The notes below the pieces were generated by a model. The model was not told where the DNA came from, searched no databases, and saw nothing but the letters and a program-made list of their open reading frames with translations. Of a stretch of 53,385 nt of DNA, positions 1 through 8,620 are shown one piece after another. The translations under genes and the position numbers were made by a program. Position 1 is the stretch's first letter. Each line of letters starts with the position of its first letter. Origin of the DNA: DATCMU01 sp036563245 (lineage in GTDB: Bacteria > Pseudomonadota > Alphaproteobacteria > Rhizobiales > Devosiaceae); NCBI GenBank assembly GCA_036563245.1, contig DATCMU010000004.1, positions 1 through 53,385 on the forward strand, read 5' to 3'.

Positions 1-1
1 C

Positions 2-154
2 GTATCGGGATGGGACAGGCTGGCGGATCTGTTCGACAGCGTTGTCTATTCGGGCATGGTCAAGGAGATCGGCCTCGACGCGCTGCCCTGGGCGGCGGAC
101 GAGATCCTGAACGGCCGCATCAAGGGGAGGGTTATCGTCAATCCGCGCACCTGA
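2..154 (+). CDS. C-terminal fragment of an MDR-family (zinc-type/quinone) oxidoreductase
   Basis: The window opens inside a reading frame of about 50 codons that ends with TGA at 152-154. The last residues read ADEILNGRIKGRVIVNP, which is how medium-chain dehydrogenase/reductase proteins of the quinone oxidoreductase or acrylyl-CoA reductase (YhdH-like) type end: a helix followed by G-R-x-V-V. Such enzymes reduce enones or acrylyl-CoA with NADPH. The catalytic and nucleotide-binding parts lie outside the window, so the exact subfamily is not shown. An acrylyl-CoA reductase beside a propionyl-CoA module would make metabolic sense, but that is inference. Confidence 0.55.
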   Translation, partial: VSGWDRLADLFDSVVYSGMVKEIGLDALPWAADEILNGRIKGRVIVNPRT

Positions 155-230
155 GCGACGAGGAGCGACAGTCGCCCGGTAAAGGTGATGCCGCCAGGCG
201 CCGGCTTGTCGGTTCTGCGGCAAGCGCGCC

Positions 231-338
231 AGAGCCTGTCACGTTTTGATGGACTCAGATTACATGGTCCAGGTCATTGAATTCTCGCATGTTCGAACCG
301 GAAAGAGACGGTATCCGCTTTTCCTGAACAAGCCCTAG
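231..338. repeat. Palindromic mosaic repeat, copy 1; its end supplies the pccR stop codon
   Basis: This copy begins with GTCACGTTTTGATGGA (from 238), continues through TCGCATGTTCGAACCGGAAA (288-307) and ends in CTTTTCCTGAACAAGCCCTAG at 318-338. It aligns along its length with the copy at 39959-40055, and its right half aligns with those at about 8177-8225 and 50291-50337. Repeats of this kind are common between genes in Hyphomicrobiales. The terminal CTAG occupies 335-338, and bases 335-337 read on the minus strand are the TAG stop of pccR. The only other intergenic content at 155-334 is unremarkable sequence. Confidence 0.75.
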
Positions 339-1750
339 CCGATCTCGTAGGGAACGATGAGGCGATGGTCGGGATCAACCCCGATGCTGGCGGCGATGGG
401 CGGCACCGAGCGTTGCGGGCACTGGCGGCGCTCGCAGATGCGGCACGATATCCCGATGGGCTCGAAGGCCGCGTTGCGTTCAAGGTCAAGGCCATCGGAA
501 TAGACCAGCCGGCCGGCATGGGCGATCTCGCAGCCAAGGGCATAGGCATAGCGGCGCACGGTGCCGCGATAACCGCCGATCCGTTTTTCGGACGACCAGG
601 CGAGGCATAAATAGCGATTGCCATCCGGCGTTTCGGCGAGCTGGCGGATGATATCGCCGCGCTCCTCGAAAGCGCGGTGCACGTTCCACAAGGGGCAGGC
701 GCCCCCGAAGCGGGCGAACTGCAGGGGCGTGGCCGAGTGGCGTTTGGTGATGGTGCCAGCCGCATCGACCCGCGCGAAGAAGAAAGGGACGCCGCGTTCA
801 CGTGGCCTTTGCATGGTCGAAAGCCGGTGCGCGACCTGTTCGAGGCTGGCGCCGAAGCGGTGCGCGAGTTCCTCGATGTCGTAGCGCAAGGCTTCGGCCG
901 ATTGCAGGAAGCCCAGATAGGGCATCTGCACCGCGCCCGCGAAATAGTTGGCCAGTCCGATTCGGCAGATATCCCTGGCTTCCTCGGTCTTGAAGCCGGC
1001 GCCGTCCAGGATCTGGCCGATCAGGGTGGTCTGTTCCATCAGGGCCAGTTGACTGGCGATCTGGAAGAACTGGGTCGGGGTGTCGAGCCGGCCATTGATC
1101 GCAAGCCTCCGCGATCCCCGGTCGAAATCGCGCAACATGTCGGGCTGCGCCAGTTCCTCGATGTCGACCTGCACATCATGGGTTGCACGCATGTATTCAA
1201 CCAGCCGGTCCAGACGGTCGCGGGTGCCGTGTCCCAACTCCGCGGCCAGGGCTTCGCCGGCCCGGTCGAGCGGATCGATGTAATTGTCCGCGTAGTGGAA
1301 GAAATCGCGCACTTCCTCATAGGCGGTCTGCATGGCGCCGGTCGGCTGGCTCGACAGTGCATCGTCGAAACTGGCCAGGCGTTCGTTGGACTTGCGGTAG
1401 GCTTCGTAGAGCCTGAGCACCGCATGTGCCATTCCCGGTGCGTGGGTGGTGACCGATTTGAGTTCCATCAGTCCCGGCGGGCTTTCGGAAAAAAGCGGAT
1501 CGGCCAGCGCCTCGCGCAAATCGGCGAGAAGGCGGTCGGTCGTGTCGGCCATGAGCAGGGACAAGTCGAGATTGAAGCCTTCCGCCAGCGCCAGCATGAC
1601 CGCGGCGGTGAGAGGACGCTGGTTGTTCTCGATCTGGTTGACATAGGAAGTCGACACGTCGAGTCGCTTTGCCAGCTCGGCCTGGGTCAGCCTGTGCTGC
1701 TCGCGCAGGGCGCGCAGTTTGGCGCCGGCGAATATCTTGCGCGTGGCCAT
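335..1750 (-). CDS. pccR: Short-chain acyl-CoA-responsive regulator (PccR/ScfR family)
   Basis: A 471-residue protein with an N-terminal XRE-type helix-turn-helix (about residues 8-65; LTQAELAKRLDVSTSYVNQIENNQRPL), a central IrrE-like domain, and a C-terminal domain with a Cys pair (CRICERRQCPQ, near residue 445). This is the architecture of the short-chain fatty acyl-CoA regulators; PccR of Rhodobacter sphaeroides controls propionyl-CoA carboxylase. It is divergent from pccB, with a 185 bp gap between the two start codons, so it very likely controls that operon and itself through the shared intergenic region. The ATG at 1748-1750 opens directly into the HTH domain. The stop codon lies inside a repeat element (231-338). 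Confidence 0.85.
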   Translation of the reverse strand: MATRKIFAGAKLRALREQHRLTQAELAKRLDVSTSYVNQIENNQRPLTAAVMLALAEGFNLDLSLLMADTTDRLLADLREALADPLFSESPPGLMELKSVTTHAPGMAHAVLRLYEAYRKSNERLASFDDALSSQPTGAMQTAYEEVRDFFHYADNYIDPLDRAGEALAAELGHGTRDRLDRLVEYMRATHDVQVDIEELAQPDMLRDFDRGSRRLAINGRLDTPTQFFQIASQLALMEQTTLIGQILDGAGFKTEEARDICRIGLANYFAGAVQMPYLGFLQSAEALRYDIEELAHRFGASLEQVAHRLSTMQRPRERGVPFFFARVDAAGTITKRHSATPLQFARFGGACPLWNVHRAFEERGDIIRQLAETPDGNRYLCLAWSSEKRIGGYRGTVRRYAYALGCEIAHAGRLVYSDGLDLERNAAFEPIGISCRICERRQCPQRSVPPIAASIGVDPDHRLIVPYEIG

Positions 1751-1767
1751 TCAACAAGTTCCACAAG

Positions 1768-1796
1768 TTTACAATTTGCAATGTGGACATTTGTAA
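1768..1796. promoter_or_regulatory. Candidate PccR operator between pccR and pccB
   Basis: Just upstream of pccR lie TTTACAA (1768-1774), TTTGCAA (1775-1781) and TTTGTAA (1790-1796). The two TTTGYAA words are direct repeats 15 bp apart, and TTTACAA is nearly the reverse complement of TTTGTAA. PccR-type regulators are known to bind TTTGCAAA-like repeats, so this AT-rich patch in GC-rich DNA is the obvious candidate. The 15 bp spacing differs from the 12 bp spacing I recall for Rhodobacter. Confidence 0.5.
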
Positions 1797-1935
1797 CAGG
1801 TTTGCCCGTTTCTGTCTCGCGCAAGCGTACCCATGGCGCTAGGGTGGCCAGACCCCATTAGGGGCGGTGTCCCTATCCAGCGACACGAGGGGACAGACCG
1901 GGTTTTGCGGGTTCGTGCAAGATGAGGGGGACCAG

Positions 1936-3468
1936 ATGCAGGAAATCATCCGCCAACTGGAAGAGAAGCGGGCCGGGGCGCGGCTGGGCGGCGGGCAGCG
2001 GCGGATCGACACCCAGCACGGCAAGGGCAAGCTGACGGCGCGCGAACGTATCGAGGTGCTGCTCGATCCCGGCAGTTTCGAGGAATACGACATGTTCGTC
2101 ACCCATCGGGCGACGGATTTCGGCATGGCGGACACCATCATTCCGGGCGATGGCGTGGTGACCGGCTGGGGCACGGTCAACGGGCGGCTGATATATGTGT
2201 TCTCGCAGGATTTCACCGTGTTCGGTGGATCGCTGAGCGAGACCCACGCAAGGAAGATCTGCAAGATCATGGATCTTGCGGTGCAGAACGGCGCGCCAGT
2301 GATCGGGCTGAACGACAGCGGCGGCGCCCGCATCCAGGAGGGTGTTGCCTCGCTTGGCGGCTATGCCGACGTGTTCTTGCGCAATGTATTGGCTTCGGGT
2401 TCGGTGCCGCAGATCTCGGTCATCATGGGACCGTGCGCGGGTGGTGCGGTCTATTCGCCGGCCATGACCGACTTCATCTACATGGTGCGCGATACCTCCT
2501 ACATGTTCGTCACGGGGCCGGACGTGGTGAAGACGGTGACCAACGAGATCGTCACCGCCGAGGAACTGGGCGGCGCGTCCACCCATACCCGAATTTCCTC
2601 GGTCGCGGATGCCGCGTTCGACAATGACATCGAAACGCTTCTCGAAGTGCGCCGGCTCATCGATTTCCTGCCGCTCAACGCGCGGGAGAAGGCGCCAAGG
2701 GTTACGGTCAACGACGTCGTGGACCGGCGCGAGGACAGTCTCGACACCATCATCCCCGACAGCGCCAACAAGCCCTACGACATGAAGGAGATCATCCTCA
2801 AGGTCGCCGACGAGGGGGATTTTCTTGAGATCCAGCGCGACCACGCAGCCAATATCATTACCGGTTTCGTGCGCCTGAACGGGGAGACCGTGGGGGTGGT
2901 CGCCAACCAGCCCATGGTGCTGGCCGGCGTGCTCGACATCAACTCGTCGCGCAAGGCGGCGCGCTTCGTGCGCTTCTGCGATGCGTTCAACATCCCCATA
3001 CTCACCCTTGTCGACGTGCCCGGCTTCCTGCCCGGCACGGTCCAGGAATATGGCGGGATCATCAAGCATGGCGCCAAGCTCCTGTTCGCCTATGCCGAGG
3101 CGACGGTGCCCAAGGTCACCGTGATCACCCGCAAGGCCTATGGCGGGGCCTATGACGTGATGGCCTCAAAGCATATCCGGGCAGACGTGAACTATGCCTG
3201 GCCGACAGCGGAGATCGCGGTGATGGGTGCCAAGGGCGCAACCGAGATCCTCTATCGGTCCGAACTCGGCGATCCCGAGAAGATCGCCAGGCGAACCAAG
3301 GACTACGAGGATCGCTTCGCCAATCCTTTCGTCGCCGCTGAGCGCGGCTTCATCGACGACGTGATCTTCCCTCATTCGACGCGCCGCCGGGTGACCCGTG
3401 CATTCGAAACGCTGAAGAACAAGCAGCAGTCCGTGCCGCCCAAGAAACACGACAACATTCCGTTGTGA
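1936..3468 (+). CDS. pccB: Propionyl-CoA carboxylase, beta (carboxyltransferase) subunit
   Basis: A 510-residue carboxyltransferase subunit that moves CO2 from carboxybiotin to propionyl-CoA, giving (S)-methylmalonyl-CoA. It starts MQEIIRQLEEKR and shows the N-terminal KGKLTARERIEVLLD segment, GPCAGGAVYSPA (about residue 166) and VDVPGFLPGT. The C-terminal half contains KAYGGAYDVM (about residue 403). The frame is open upstream to an ATG at 1867, but the ATG at 1936 is preceded by GAGGGGG at an ideal distance and matches the usual start of the family, so 1936 is chosen. It is followed by a 20-codon mini-ORF and pccA. Confidence 0.93.
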   Translation: MQEIIRQLEEKRAGARLGGGQRRIDTQHGKGKLTARERIEVLLDPGSFEEYDMFVTHRATDFGMADTIIPGDGVVTGWGTVNGRLIYVFSQDFTVFGGSLSETHARKICKIMDLAVQNGAPVIGLNDSGGARIQEGVASLGGYADVFLRNVLASGSVPQISVIMGPCAGGAVYSPAMTDFIYMVRDTSYMFVTGPDVVKTVTNEIVTAEELGGASTHTRISSVADAAFDNDIETLLEVRRLIDFLPLNAREKAPRVTVNDVVDRREDSLDTIIPDSANKPYDMKEIILKVADEGDFLEIQRDHAANIITGFVRLNGETVGVVANQPMVLAGVLDINSSRKAARFVRFCDAFNIPILTLVDVPGFLPGTVQEYGGIIKHGAKLLFAYAEATVPKVTVITRKAYGGAYDVMASKHIRADVNYAWPTAEIAVMGAKGATEILYRSELGDPEKIARRTKDYEDRFANPFVAAERGFIDDVIFPHSTRRRVTRAFETLKNKQQSVPPKKHDNIPL

Positions 3469-3478
3469 GGGGAATGCC

Positions 3479-3541
3479 ATGAACGACATGCTGTTTCACA
3501 CGATCTCGGACGAACCGAGGCGGGGCGAGGGAGAGCGCTGA
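3479..3541 (+). CDS. 20-residue mini-ORF coupled to pccA start
   Basis: An ATG at 3479 follows a good ribosome-binding site (TGAGGGGAA, overlapping the pccB stop). It opens a 20-codon frame beginning MNDMLFHTISDEP and ending in TGA at 3539-3541, and the stop overlaps the pccA ATG as TGATG. It may encode a micro-protein or may only couple translation of pccA to pccB. I know no function for it. The overlap and ribosome-binding site are seen directly; expression is inference. Confidence 0.4.
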   Translation: MNDMLFHTISDEPRRGEGER

Positions 3542-5541
3542 TGTTCAAGAAGATCCTCATCGCCAATCGCGGCGAAATCGCCTGCCGGGTGATCCGCTCG
3601 GCCAAGGCAATGGGCATCCTCACGGTTGCGGTTTATTCCGATGCCGACCGTGAGGCGCTACACGTGAAAATGGCAGATGAGTCCGTACACATAGGCGCTT
3701 CTGCTGCGAGCCAGAGTTATCTTCTGGGTGACAGGATCATTGCGGCCTGCAAGGCGACCGGTGCCGAGGCCGTGCATCCGGGCTACGGGTTCCTGTCGGA
3801 GAATCCGAAGTTCGCCGAGGCCTGCCGAAAGGCGGGCATCGTCTTCATCGGTCCGCCGGTTGGGGCCATCGAGGCGATGGGCGACAAGATCACCTCGAAG
3901 AAGATCGCGGCGGAGGCTGGCGTCTCGACCGTACCGGGCTATATGGGCCTGATCGCGGATGCCGAGGAAGCGGTGAAAATCGCGGGCGAGATCGGCTACC
4001 CGGTGATGATCAAGGCTTCGGCCGGTGGCGGCGGCAAGGGCATGCGCATCGCCTGGAACGACAAGGAAGCGCGCGAGGGGTTCGAGCGGTCGAAATCGGA
4101 AGCGGCAAGTTCGTTCGGCGACGACCGCATCTTCATCGAGAAGTTCGTCACCGATCCGCGCCACATCGAAATCCAGGTGCTGGCCGACAGTTACGGCAAT
4201 TGCGTCTATCTGGGCGAGCGCGAGTGCTCGATCCAGCGGCGCAACCAGAAGGTGATCGAAGAGGCCCCGTCGCCGTTCCTCGACGAGGCGACGCGCAGGG
4301 CGATGGGCGAGCAGGCCGTGGCGCTGGCGCGGGCTGTGGACTATGCGAGCGCGGGTACGGTGGAATTCATCGTCGACAAGGACCGCAAGTTCTATTTCCT
4401 GGAGATGAATACCCGCTTGCAGGTTGAGCACCCGGTGACCGAACTTATCACCGGGCTCGACCTGGTAGAGTTGATGATCCGCGTGGCGGCGGGCGAGAAG
4501 CTGCCGGTTTCGCAAGGCGACGTGAAGCTGAACGGCTGGGCCATCGAGAGCCGCATCTATGCCGAGGATCCATATCGCAATTTCCTGCCTTCGGTGGGAC
4601 GGCTGGTGCGCTATCGGCCGCCAGAGGCGGAGACCGGCGAAAAGCTGAAAGTGCGCAACGATACCGGCGTGTTCGAGGGGGGCGAGATATCGACCTTCTA
4701 CGATCCCATGATCGCCAAGCTGTGTGCCTGGGCGCCGAGCCGCGCCGAAGCCATCGAAGGCATGGCCGACGCGCTGGACCGGTTCGAGATCGAGGGGATC
4801 GGGCACAACATTCCGTTCCTTTCGGCGGTGATGGCGCAGGAGCGGTTCAGGGCAGGGCGGCTCACGACTGGCTATATCGCGGAGGAATTTCCGGACGGCT
4901 TTGCGGGCGTTTCGCTCGATGACGCGACGCTCGAACAACTTGCGGCGATTGCCTGCTGCGCGGCCTACACCCTGGAGGCGCGCGGGTTCGAGGATCGCCG
5001 GTCGCTCGACATGCATCGCGATATTCCCCAGCGCGCGGTGATGATCGGCGAGAAGCGTTGGGATTTCGGGGTTCCCAGGGCCAATGGCGGCTGCGTGCTG
5101 GCGCGGGCCGAGGGCGATTCCATCGTCGTGGGCGGCGGCTGGCGTCCGGGGGAGCGGACCGCCGAGGTCGAGATCGCCGGGGACCGCATCTACGTGCGCA
5201 TGGAACGGGTGACCGGCGGGTTCCGCATGCGCTATCGCGGCGCGGACGTGGTGGCGCGCGTCATGCTGCCGCGGGTTGCGGACCTGATGGCGCACATGCC
5301 GGTGAAAGTGCCGCCGGACATGTCGAAGTTCCTCGTCTGCCCCATGCCGGGACAGATCGTGCGCATCGAGGTGGCCGAAGGCCAGGTGGTCGAGGACGGG
5401 CAGACCCTTGCCATCGTCGAAGCGATGAAGATGGAGAATGTGCTGCGCGCCGAGAAGCGGGCGCGGGTCAAGACGATCCGTCACCAGCCGGGGGCAATCC
5501 TTGCCGTCGACGAGATCATCATGGAGTTCGAGGCGACATGA
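3541..5541 (+). CDS. pccA: Propionyl-CoA carboxylase, alpha subunit (biotin carboxylase + BCCP)
   Basis: A 666-residue protein that carboxylates biotin with ATP and bicarbonate and carries it to PccB. Biotin carboxylase covers about residues 1-450: N-terminal KILIANRGEIACRVIRSA, the ATP-grasp glycine loop KASAGGGGKGMR (about 159-170) and EMNTRLQVEHPVTE (about 289-302). A linker/BT domain follows. The C-terminal biotinyl domain has EAMKMEN, with Lys about 630 as the biotinylation site. Length and order match PccA rather than the shorter AccC. The start overlaps the stop of the mini-ORF, and the stop overlaps the mcm start (ATGA), so the genes are translationally linked. Confidence 0.95.
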   Translation: MFKKILIANRGEIACRVIRSAKAMGILTVAVYSDADREALHVKMADESVHIGASAASQSYLLGDRIIAACKATGAEAVHPGYGFLSENPKFAEACRKAGIVFIGPPVGAIEAMGDKITSKKIAAEAGVSTVPGYMGLIADAEEAVKIAGEIGYPVMIKASAGGGGKGMRIAWNDKEAREGFERSKSEAASSFGDDRIFIEKFVTDPRHIEIQVLADSYGNCVYLGERECSIQRRNQKVIEEAPSPFLDEATRRAMGEQAVALARAVDYASAGTVEFIVDKDRKFYFLEMNTRLQVEHPVTELITGLDLVELMIRVAAGEKLPVSQGDVKLNGWAIESRIYAEDPYRNFLPSVGRLVRYRPPEAETGEKLKVRNDTGVFEGGEISTFYDPMIAKLCAWAPSRAEAIEGMADALDRFEIEGIGHNIPFLSAVMAQERFRAGRLTTGYIAEEFPDGFAGVSLDDATLEQLAAIACCAAYTLEARGFEDRRSLDMHRDIPQRAVMIGEKRWDFGVPRANGGCVLARAEGDSIVVGGGWRPGERTAEVEIAGDRIYVRMERVTGGFRMRYRGADVVARVMLPRVADLMAHMPVKVPPDMSKFLVCPMPGQIVRIEVAEGQVVEDGQTLAIVEAMKMENVLRAEKRARVKTIRHQPGAILAVDEIIMEFEAT

Positions 5542-7682
5542 CCGCGATCAGCAAGGCGACGTTCGAAGGCTGGAAGGCGCTTGCGCAGAAAGACCTGCGT
5601 GGCGTGCCCGTGGAGAGCCTGTTGCGCGACTATGGCGGGCTGCCGGTCAAGCCCGCCTATTTCGCCGGAGACGTCGCCGATGCGGCCGCAGCCGCCATGC
5701 CGGGCGCGGCACCGTTCACCCGCGGCGTGCGGGCGACGATGTATGCGAACCGCCCCTGGACAATCCGGCAATATGCCGGGTTCTCGACAGCGCGGGAGAG
5801 CAATCGGTTCTACCGCCAGGCGCTCGAAATGGGCCAGAAGGGCCTGTCGGTCGCCTTCGATCTGGCGACCCATCGCGGTTACGACAGCGACCACGAGCGG
5901 GTGACGGGCGACGTGGGCAAGGCCGGTGTCGCCATCGATACCGTGGAGGACATGAAAGTGCTGTTCGACGGCATTCCGCTCGACCAGATGAGCGTGTCGA
6001 TGACCATGAACGGCGCGGTGATCCCGGTATTGGCCATGTTCATCGTCGCGGGCGAGGAGCAGGGCGTTTCCCAGGATCAGCTTTCGGGCACCATTCAGAA
6101 CGATATCCTGAAGGAGTTCATGGTCCGCAACACCTATATTTATCCGCCCGAACCCTCGATGCGGATCGTCGCCGACATCATCGCCCACACCGCCGAATTC
6201 ATGCCCAAGTTCAATTCGGTATCGATCTCAGGCTACCACATTCACGAGGCGGGGGCGACAGCGGTCCAGGAATTGGCGTTCACCCTGGCCGACGGCATGG
6301 AATATGTGCGGGCGGCCATGGCGCGGGGGCTCGATATCGACGCCTTTGCGGGGCGCCTTTCGTTCTTCTTCGGCATCGGCATGAACTTCTTTGTCGAGAT
6401 CGCCAAGCTGCGTGCGGCGCGCACGCTATGGGCGGGCATCATGCGCGACCTGGGGGCGAAGTCGGAGCGTTCGATGATGCTCAGGACCCATTGCCAGACC
6501 TCGGGCGTGTCGCTGACCGAGCAGGATCCGTACAACAACGTGGTCAGGACGGCCTTCGAGGCCATGGCCGCCGTTCTCGGCGGCACCCAGTCGCTGCACA
6601 CCAATTCCTTCGACGAAGCCATTGCGCTGCCGACCGAATTCTCGTCCCGGATCGCGCGCAATACCCAGTTGATCCTGCAGCACGAGACGCGGGTGACCGA
6701 TGTGGTCGATCCTCTTGGCGGCTCCTACTATATCGAGGCGCTGACGGGGGAACTGGTCGCGCGCGCGGCCCAGGTGATCGAGCGGATCGAGGCCGAGGGC
6801 GGCATGACCAAGGCCGTGCAGGAAGGCGGCCCCAAGCTCGAGATCGAGGAAGCCGCTGCCATTCGCCAGACGCGCATCGACCGTGGCGAGGACGTGATCG
6901 TGGGCGTCAACCGCTATCGCGCGGAGGATGTGCCGCCCGTCGATGCTCTCGATATCGACAACAGAAAGGTCCGTGCCGAGCAGATTGCCGGGATCGAGAA
7001 GGTCCGCCAGACCCGGGACGAGGCCGGGTGTCGAGAGGCGCTTGGGCGCCTTGAAGAGGTGGCGCGCAGCGGGGAAGGCAATCTTCTCGCCGCCGCGATC
7101 GAAGCGGCCCGGTTGCGGGCGACGCTTGGGGAAATTTCCCTTGCGATGGAAAACGTGTTTGGCCGTTTCCATGCCACTACCCGCCTGCTTTCGGGCGTCT
7201 ATAGCGCCGAATACGCGCAGGATGCGGAATACGCCGCGATCCGCTCGCGGATCGAGACCTTCGGCAAGGGCCACGGCCGCGCGCCGTCGGTCTATATCGC
7301 GAAGATGGGCCAGGACGGTCACGACCGGGGCGCCAAGGTGATCGCCACGGCCTTTGCCGACATGGGCTTCAATGTCCATGTGGGGGCGCTGTTCGAAACC
7401 GCGGAAGAGGTCGCAATGGCGGCAGGACGGCTGGAGGTCGATGCGGTCGGGGTGTCCTCGCTCGCGGCGGGGCACAAGACACTGGTCCCCGAGCTGATCG
7501 GGCTGTTGCGAGCCAGAGGCCTTGAGCATGTCGCGGTGGTGGTCGGCGGGGTGATCCCCGAGCAGGACTACGCGTTCCTGCGCGACGCCGGGGTGCTCGA
7601 TATCTTCGGGCCAGGCACGAATGTACTCGAGGCGGCGAACGCGGTGCTCAACCGCATCGAGGGGCGGCTCACCAACGCCTGA
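5538..7682 (+). CDS. mcm: Methylmalonyl-CoA mutase (single-chain, B12-dependent)
   Basis: A 714-residue enzyme that converts (R)-methylmalonyl-CoA to succinyl-CoA using adenosylcobalamin. The N-terminal TIM-barrel has TRGVRATMYANRPWTIRQYAG, SVSMTMNGAVIPVLAMFIV and RTHCQTSGVSLTEQDPYNNV. The C-terminal cobalamin domain has MGQDGHDRGAK, with the cobalt-ligating His at about residue 595. Full length corresponds to the MutB/ScpA type, with both domains in one chain. The ATG at 5538 overlaps the pccA TGA. A much longer open frame (from 5058) lies inside pccA and is a shadow. Together with pccBA and mce it completes propionyl-CoA assimilation into the TCA cycle. Confidence 0.95.
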   Translation: MTAISKATFEGWKALAQKDLRGVPVESLLRDYGGLPVKPAYFAGDVADAAAAAMPGAAPFTRGVRATMYANRPWTIRQYAGFSTARESNRFYRQALEMGQKGLSVAFDLATHRGYDSDHERVTGDVGKAGVAIDTVEDMKVLFDGIPLDQMSVSMTMNGAVIPVLAMFIVAGEEQGVSQDQLSGTIQNDILKEFMVRNTYIYPPEPSMRIVADIIAHTAEFMPKFNSVSISGYHIHEAGATAVQELAFTLADGMEYVRAAMARGLDIDAFAGRLSFFFGIGMNFFVEIAKLRAARTLWAGIMRDLGAKSERSMMLRTHCQTSGVSLTEQDPYNNVVRTAFEAMAAVLGGTQSLHTNSFDEAIALPTEFSSRIARNTQLILQHETRVTDVVDPLGGSYYIEALTGELVARAAQVIERIEAEGGMTKAVQEGGPKLEIEEAAAIRQTRIDRGEDVIVGVNRYRAEDVPPVDALDIDNRKVRAEQIAGIEKVRQTRDEAGCREALGRLEEVARSGEGNLLAAAIEAARLRATLGEISLAMENVFGRFHATTRLLSGVYSAEYAQDAEYAAIRSRIETFGKGHGRAPSVYIAKMGQDGHDRGAKVIATAFADMGFNVHVGALFETAEEVAMAAGRLEVDAVGVSSLAAGHKTLVPELIGLLRARGLEHVAVVVGGVIPEQDYAFLRDAGVLDIFGPGTNVLEAANAVLNRIEGRLTNA

Positions 7683-7705
7683 CAACAGGAGGCTCTTGTC
7701 CCGAC

Positions 7706-8119
7706 ATGATCGGCAAGCTCAACCACGTCGCCATTGCGGTTCCGGATCTGGGCAAGGCGAGCGCCAAGTATCGTGACGTGCTCGGGGCGAAAGTCTCGGA
7801 ACCGATGGACCTGCCCGAACACGGCGTGACGGTGGTCTTTGTCGAGCTCGACAATACCAAGGTCGAATTGCTCCATCCCCTGGGGGACAATTCCCCGATC
7901 GGGAAATTCCTTGAGAAGGCACCGTTCGGCGGCATCCATCACATGTGCTTCGAGGTGCCGGATCTTGCCCTGGCCGCGGAAAGGCTCACCGCGGCGGGCA
8001 CCCATGTCCTGGGCGACGGCAAGCCCCGTATCGGCGCCCATGGGCTGCCGGTCTTGTTCCTGCACCCCAAGGATTTCGACGGTACCCTGATCGAGCTTGA
8101 GGAAGTGGCGAAGCCCTAG
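7706..8119 (+). CDS. mce: Methylmalonyl-CoA epimerase
   Basis: A 137-residue glyoxalase/VOC-fold protein that interconverts (S)- and (R)-methylmalonyl-CoA, linking PccBA product to the mutase. Metal-ligand segments are visible: NHVAIAV at the start (His 7), GGIHHMCFEVPD in the middle and the final acidic IELEEV. It lies 23 bp after mcm with AGGAGG in between, clearly the last gene of the pcc operon. Its TAG stop (8117-8119) is part of a CTAG that starts the intergenic palindromic repeat region. Confidence 0.93.
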   Translation: MIGKLNHVAIAVPDLGKASAKYRDVLGAKVSEPMDLPEHGVTVVFVELDNTKVELLHPLGDNSPIGKFLEKAPFGGIHHMCFEVPDLALAAERLTAAGTHVLGDGKPRIGAHGLPVLFLHPKDFDGTLIELEEVAKP

Positions 8120-8225
8120 GCTGGAGCCGTTTCGCTTTTCTCCGAATCGCCCGACGGCTCCAGGCCATTGAATGGTCAGGCTTTCGAACCGGAGAGCCGT
8201 TTCCACTTTTCCTGGAAGCGCTTCA
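8116..8225. repeat. Palindromic mosaic repeat, copy 2, filling the mce/SMR gap
   Basis: The whole gap between two convergent genes is repeat. The left unit contains TGGAGCCGT (8122-8130) and its exact inverted copy ACGGCTCCA (8154-8162). The right unit, TTTCGAACCGGAGAGCC through CCACTTTTCCTGGAAGCG, matches the right halves of the repeats at 231-338, 39959-40055 and 50291-50337. The left CTAG (8116-8119) contains the mce stop. The degenerate right end overlaps the SMR stop (TCA at 8223-8225 = TGA on minus). The inverted pair could also act as a transcription terminator for both genes, although no T run follows. Confidence 0.7.
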
Positions 8226-8552
8226 GTGAACGCTCGCCTTGGAGGACAGGTTGAGCACCAGCACCCCTGCCAGAATGAAGGCAATCCCCACCATTGCCGG
8301 CAGGTCGAGGGCCTGCTTGTAGATCACCCAGCTGAACAGCGTGATCAGCACCATGCCCAGACCGGACCAGATCGCGTAGGCAATGCCGATGGGCATCTGG
8401 CTGAGCGTGAGGTTGAAGAAATAGAAGGTCAACGCATACCCGATCACCACCACGGCGGTCGGCACGGGATTGGTGAAGCTGTTGGTGGCCTTCAGAGCGG
8501 TGGTCGCTGCCACTTCGGTGCAGATCGAGAGCAAGAGGTAGACGTAATGCAT
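8223..8552 (-). CDS. Small multidrug resistance (SMR) family efflux protein
   Basis: A 109-residue, almost wholly hydrophobic protein with four predicted membrane helices. The conserved SMR glutamate sits in helix 1 (CTEVAATTALK, Glu13). Helix 3 carries PIGIAYAIWSGLG and helix 4 carries GIAFILAGVLVLNL. Proteins of this size and pattern (EmrE, QacE, SugE) form dimers that exchange protons for cationic drugs or guanidinium. Which substrate it takes cannot be read from the sequence. It stands alone, convergent with mce. Confidence 0.9.
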   Translation of the reverse strand: MHYVYLLLSICTEVAATTALKATNSFTNPVPTAVVVIGYALTFYFFNLTLSQMPIGIAYAIWSGLGMVLITLFSWVIYKQALDLPAMVGIAFILAGVLVLNLSSKASVH

Positions 8553-8620
8553 CGGGGAACCATCATCTGACTGGCGCGGAAAACGTCGTGCCGTCGGCTT
8601 CGGACAGAAGCGCGACGCTA

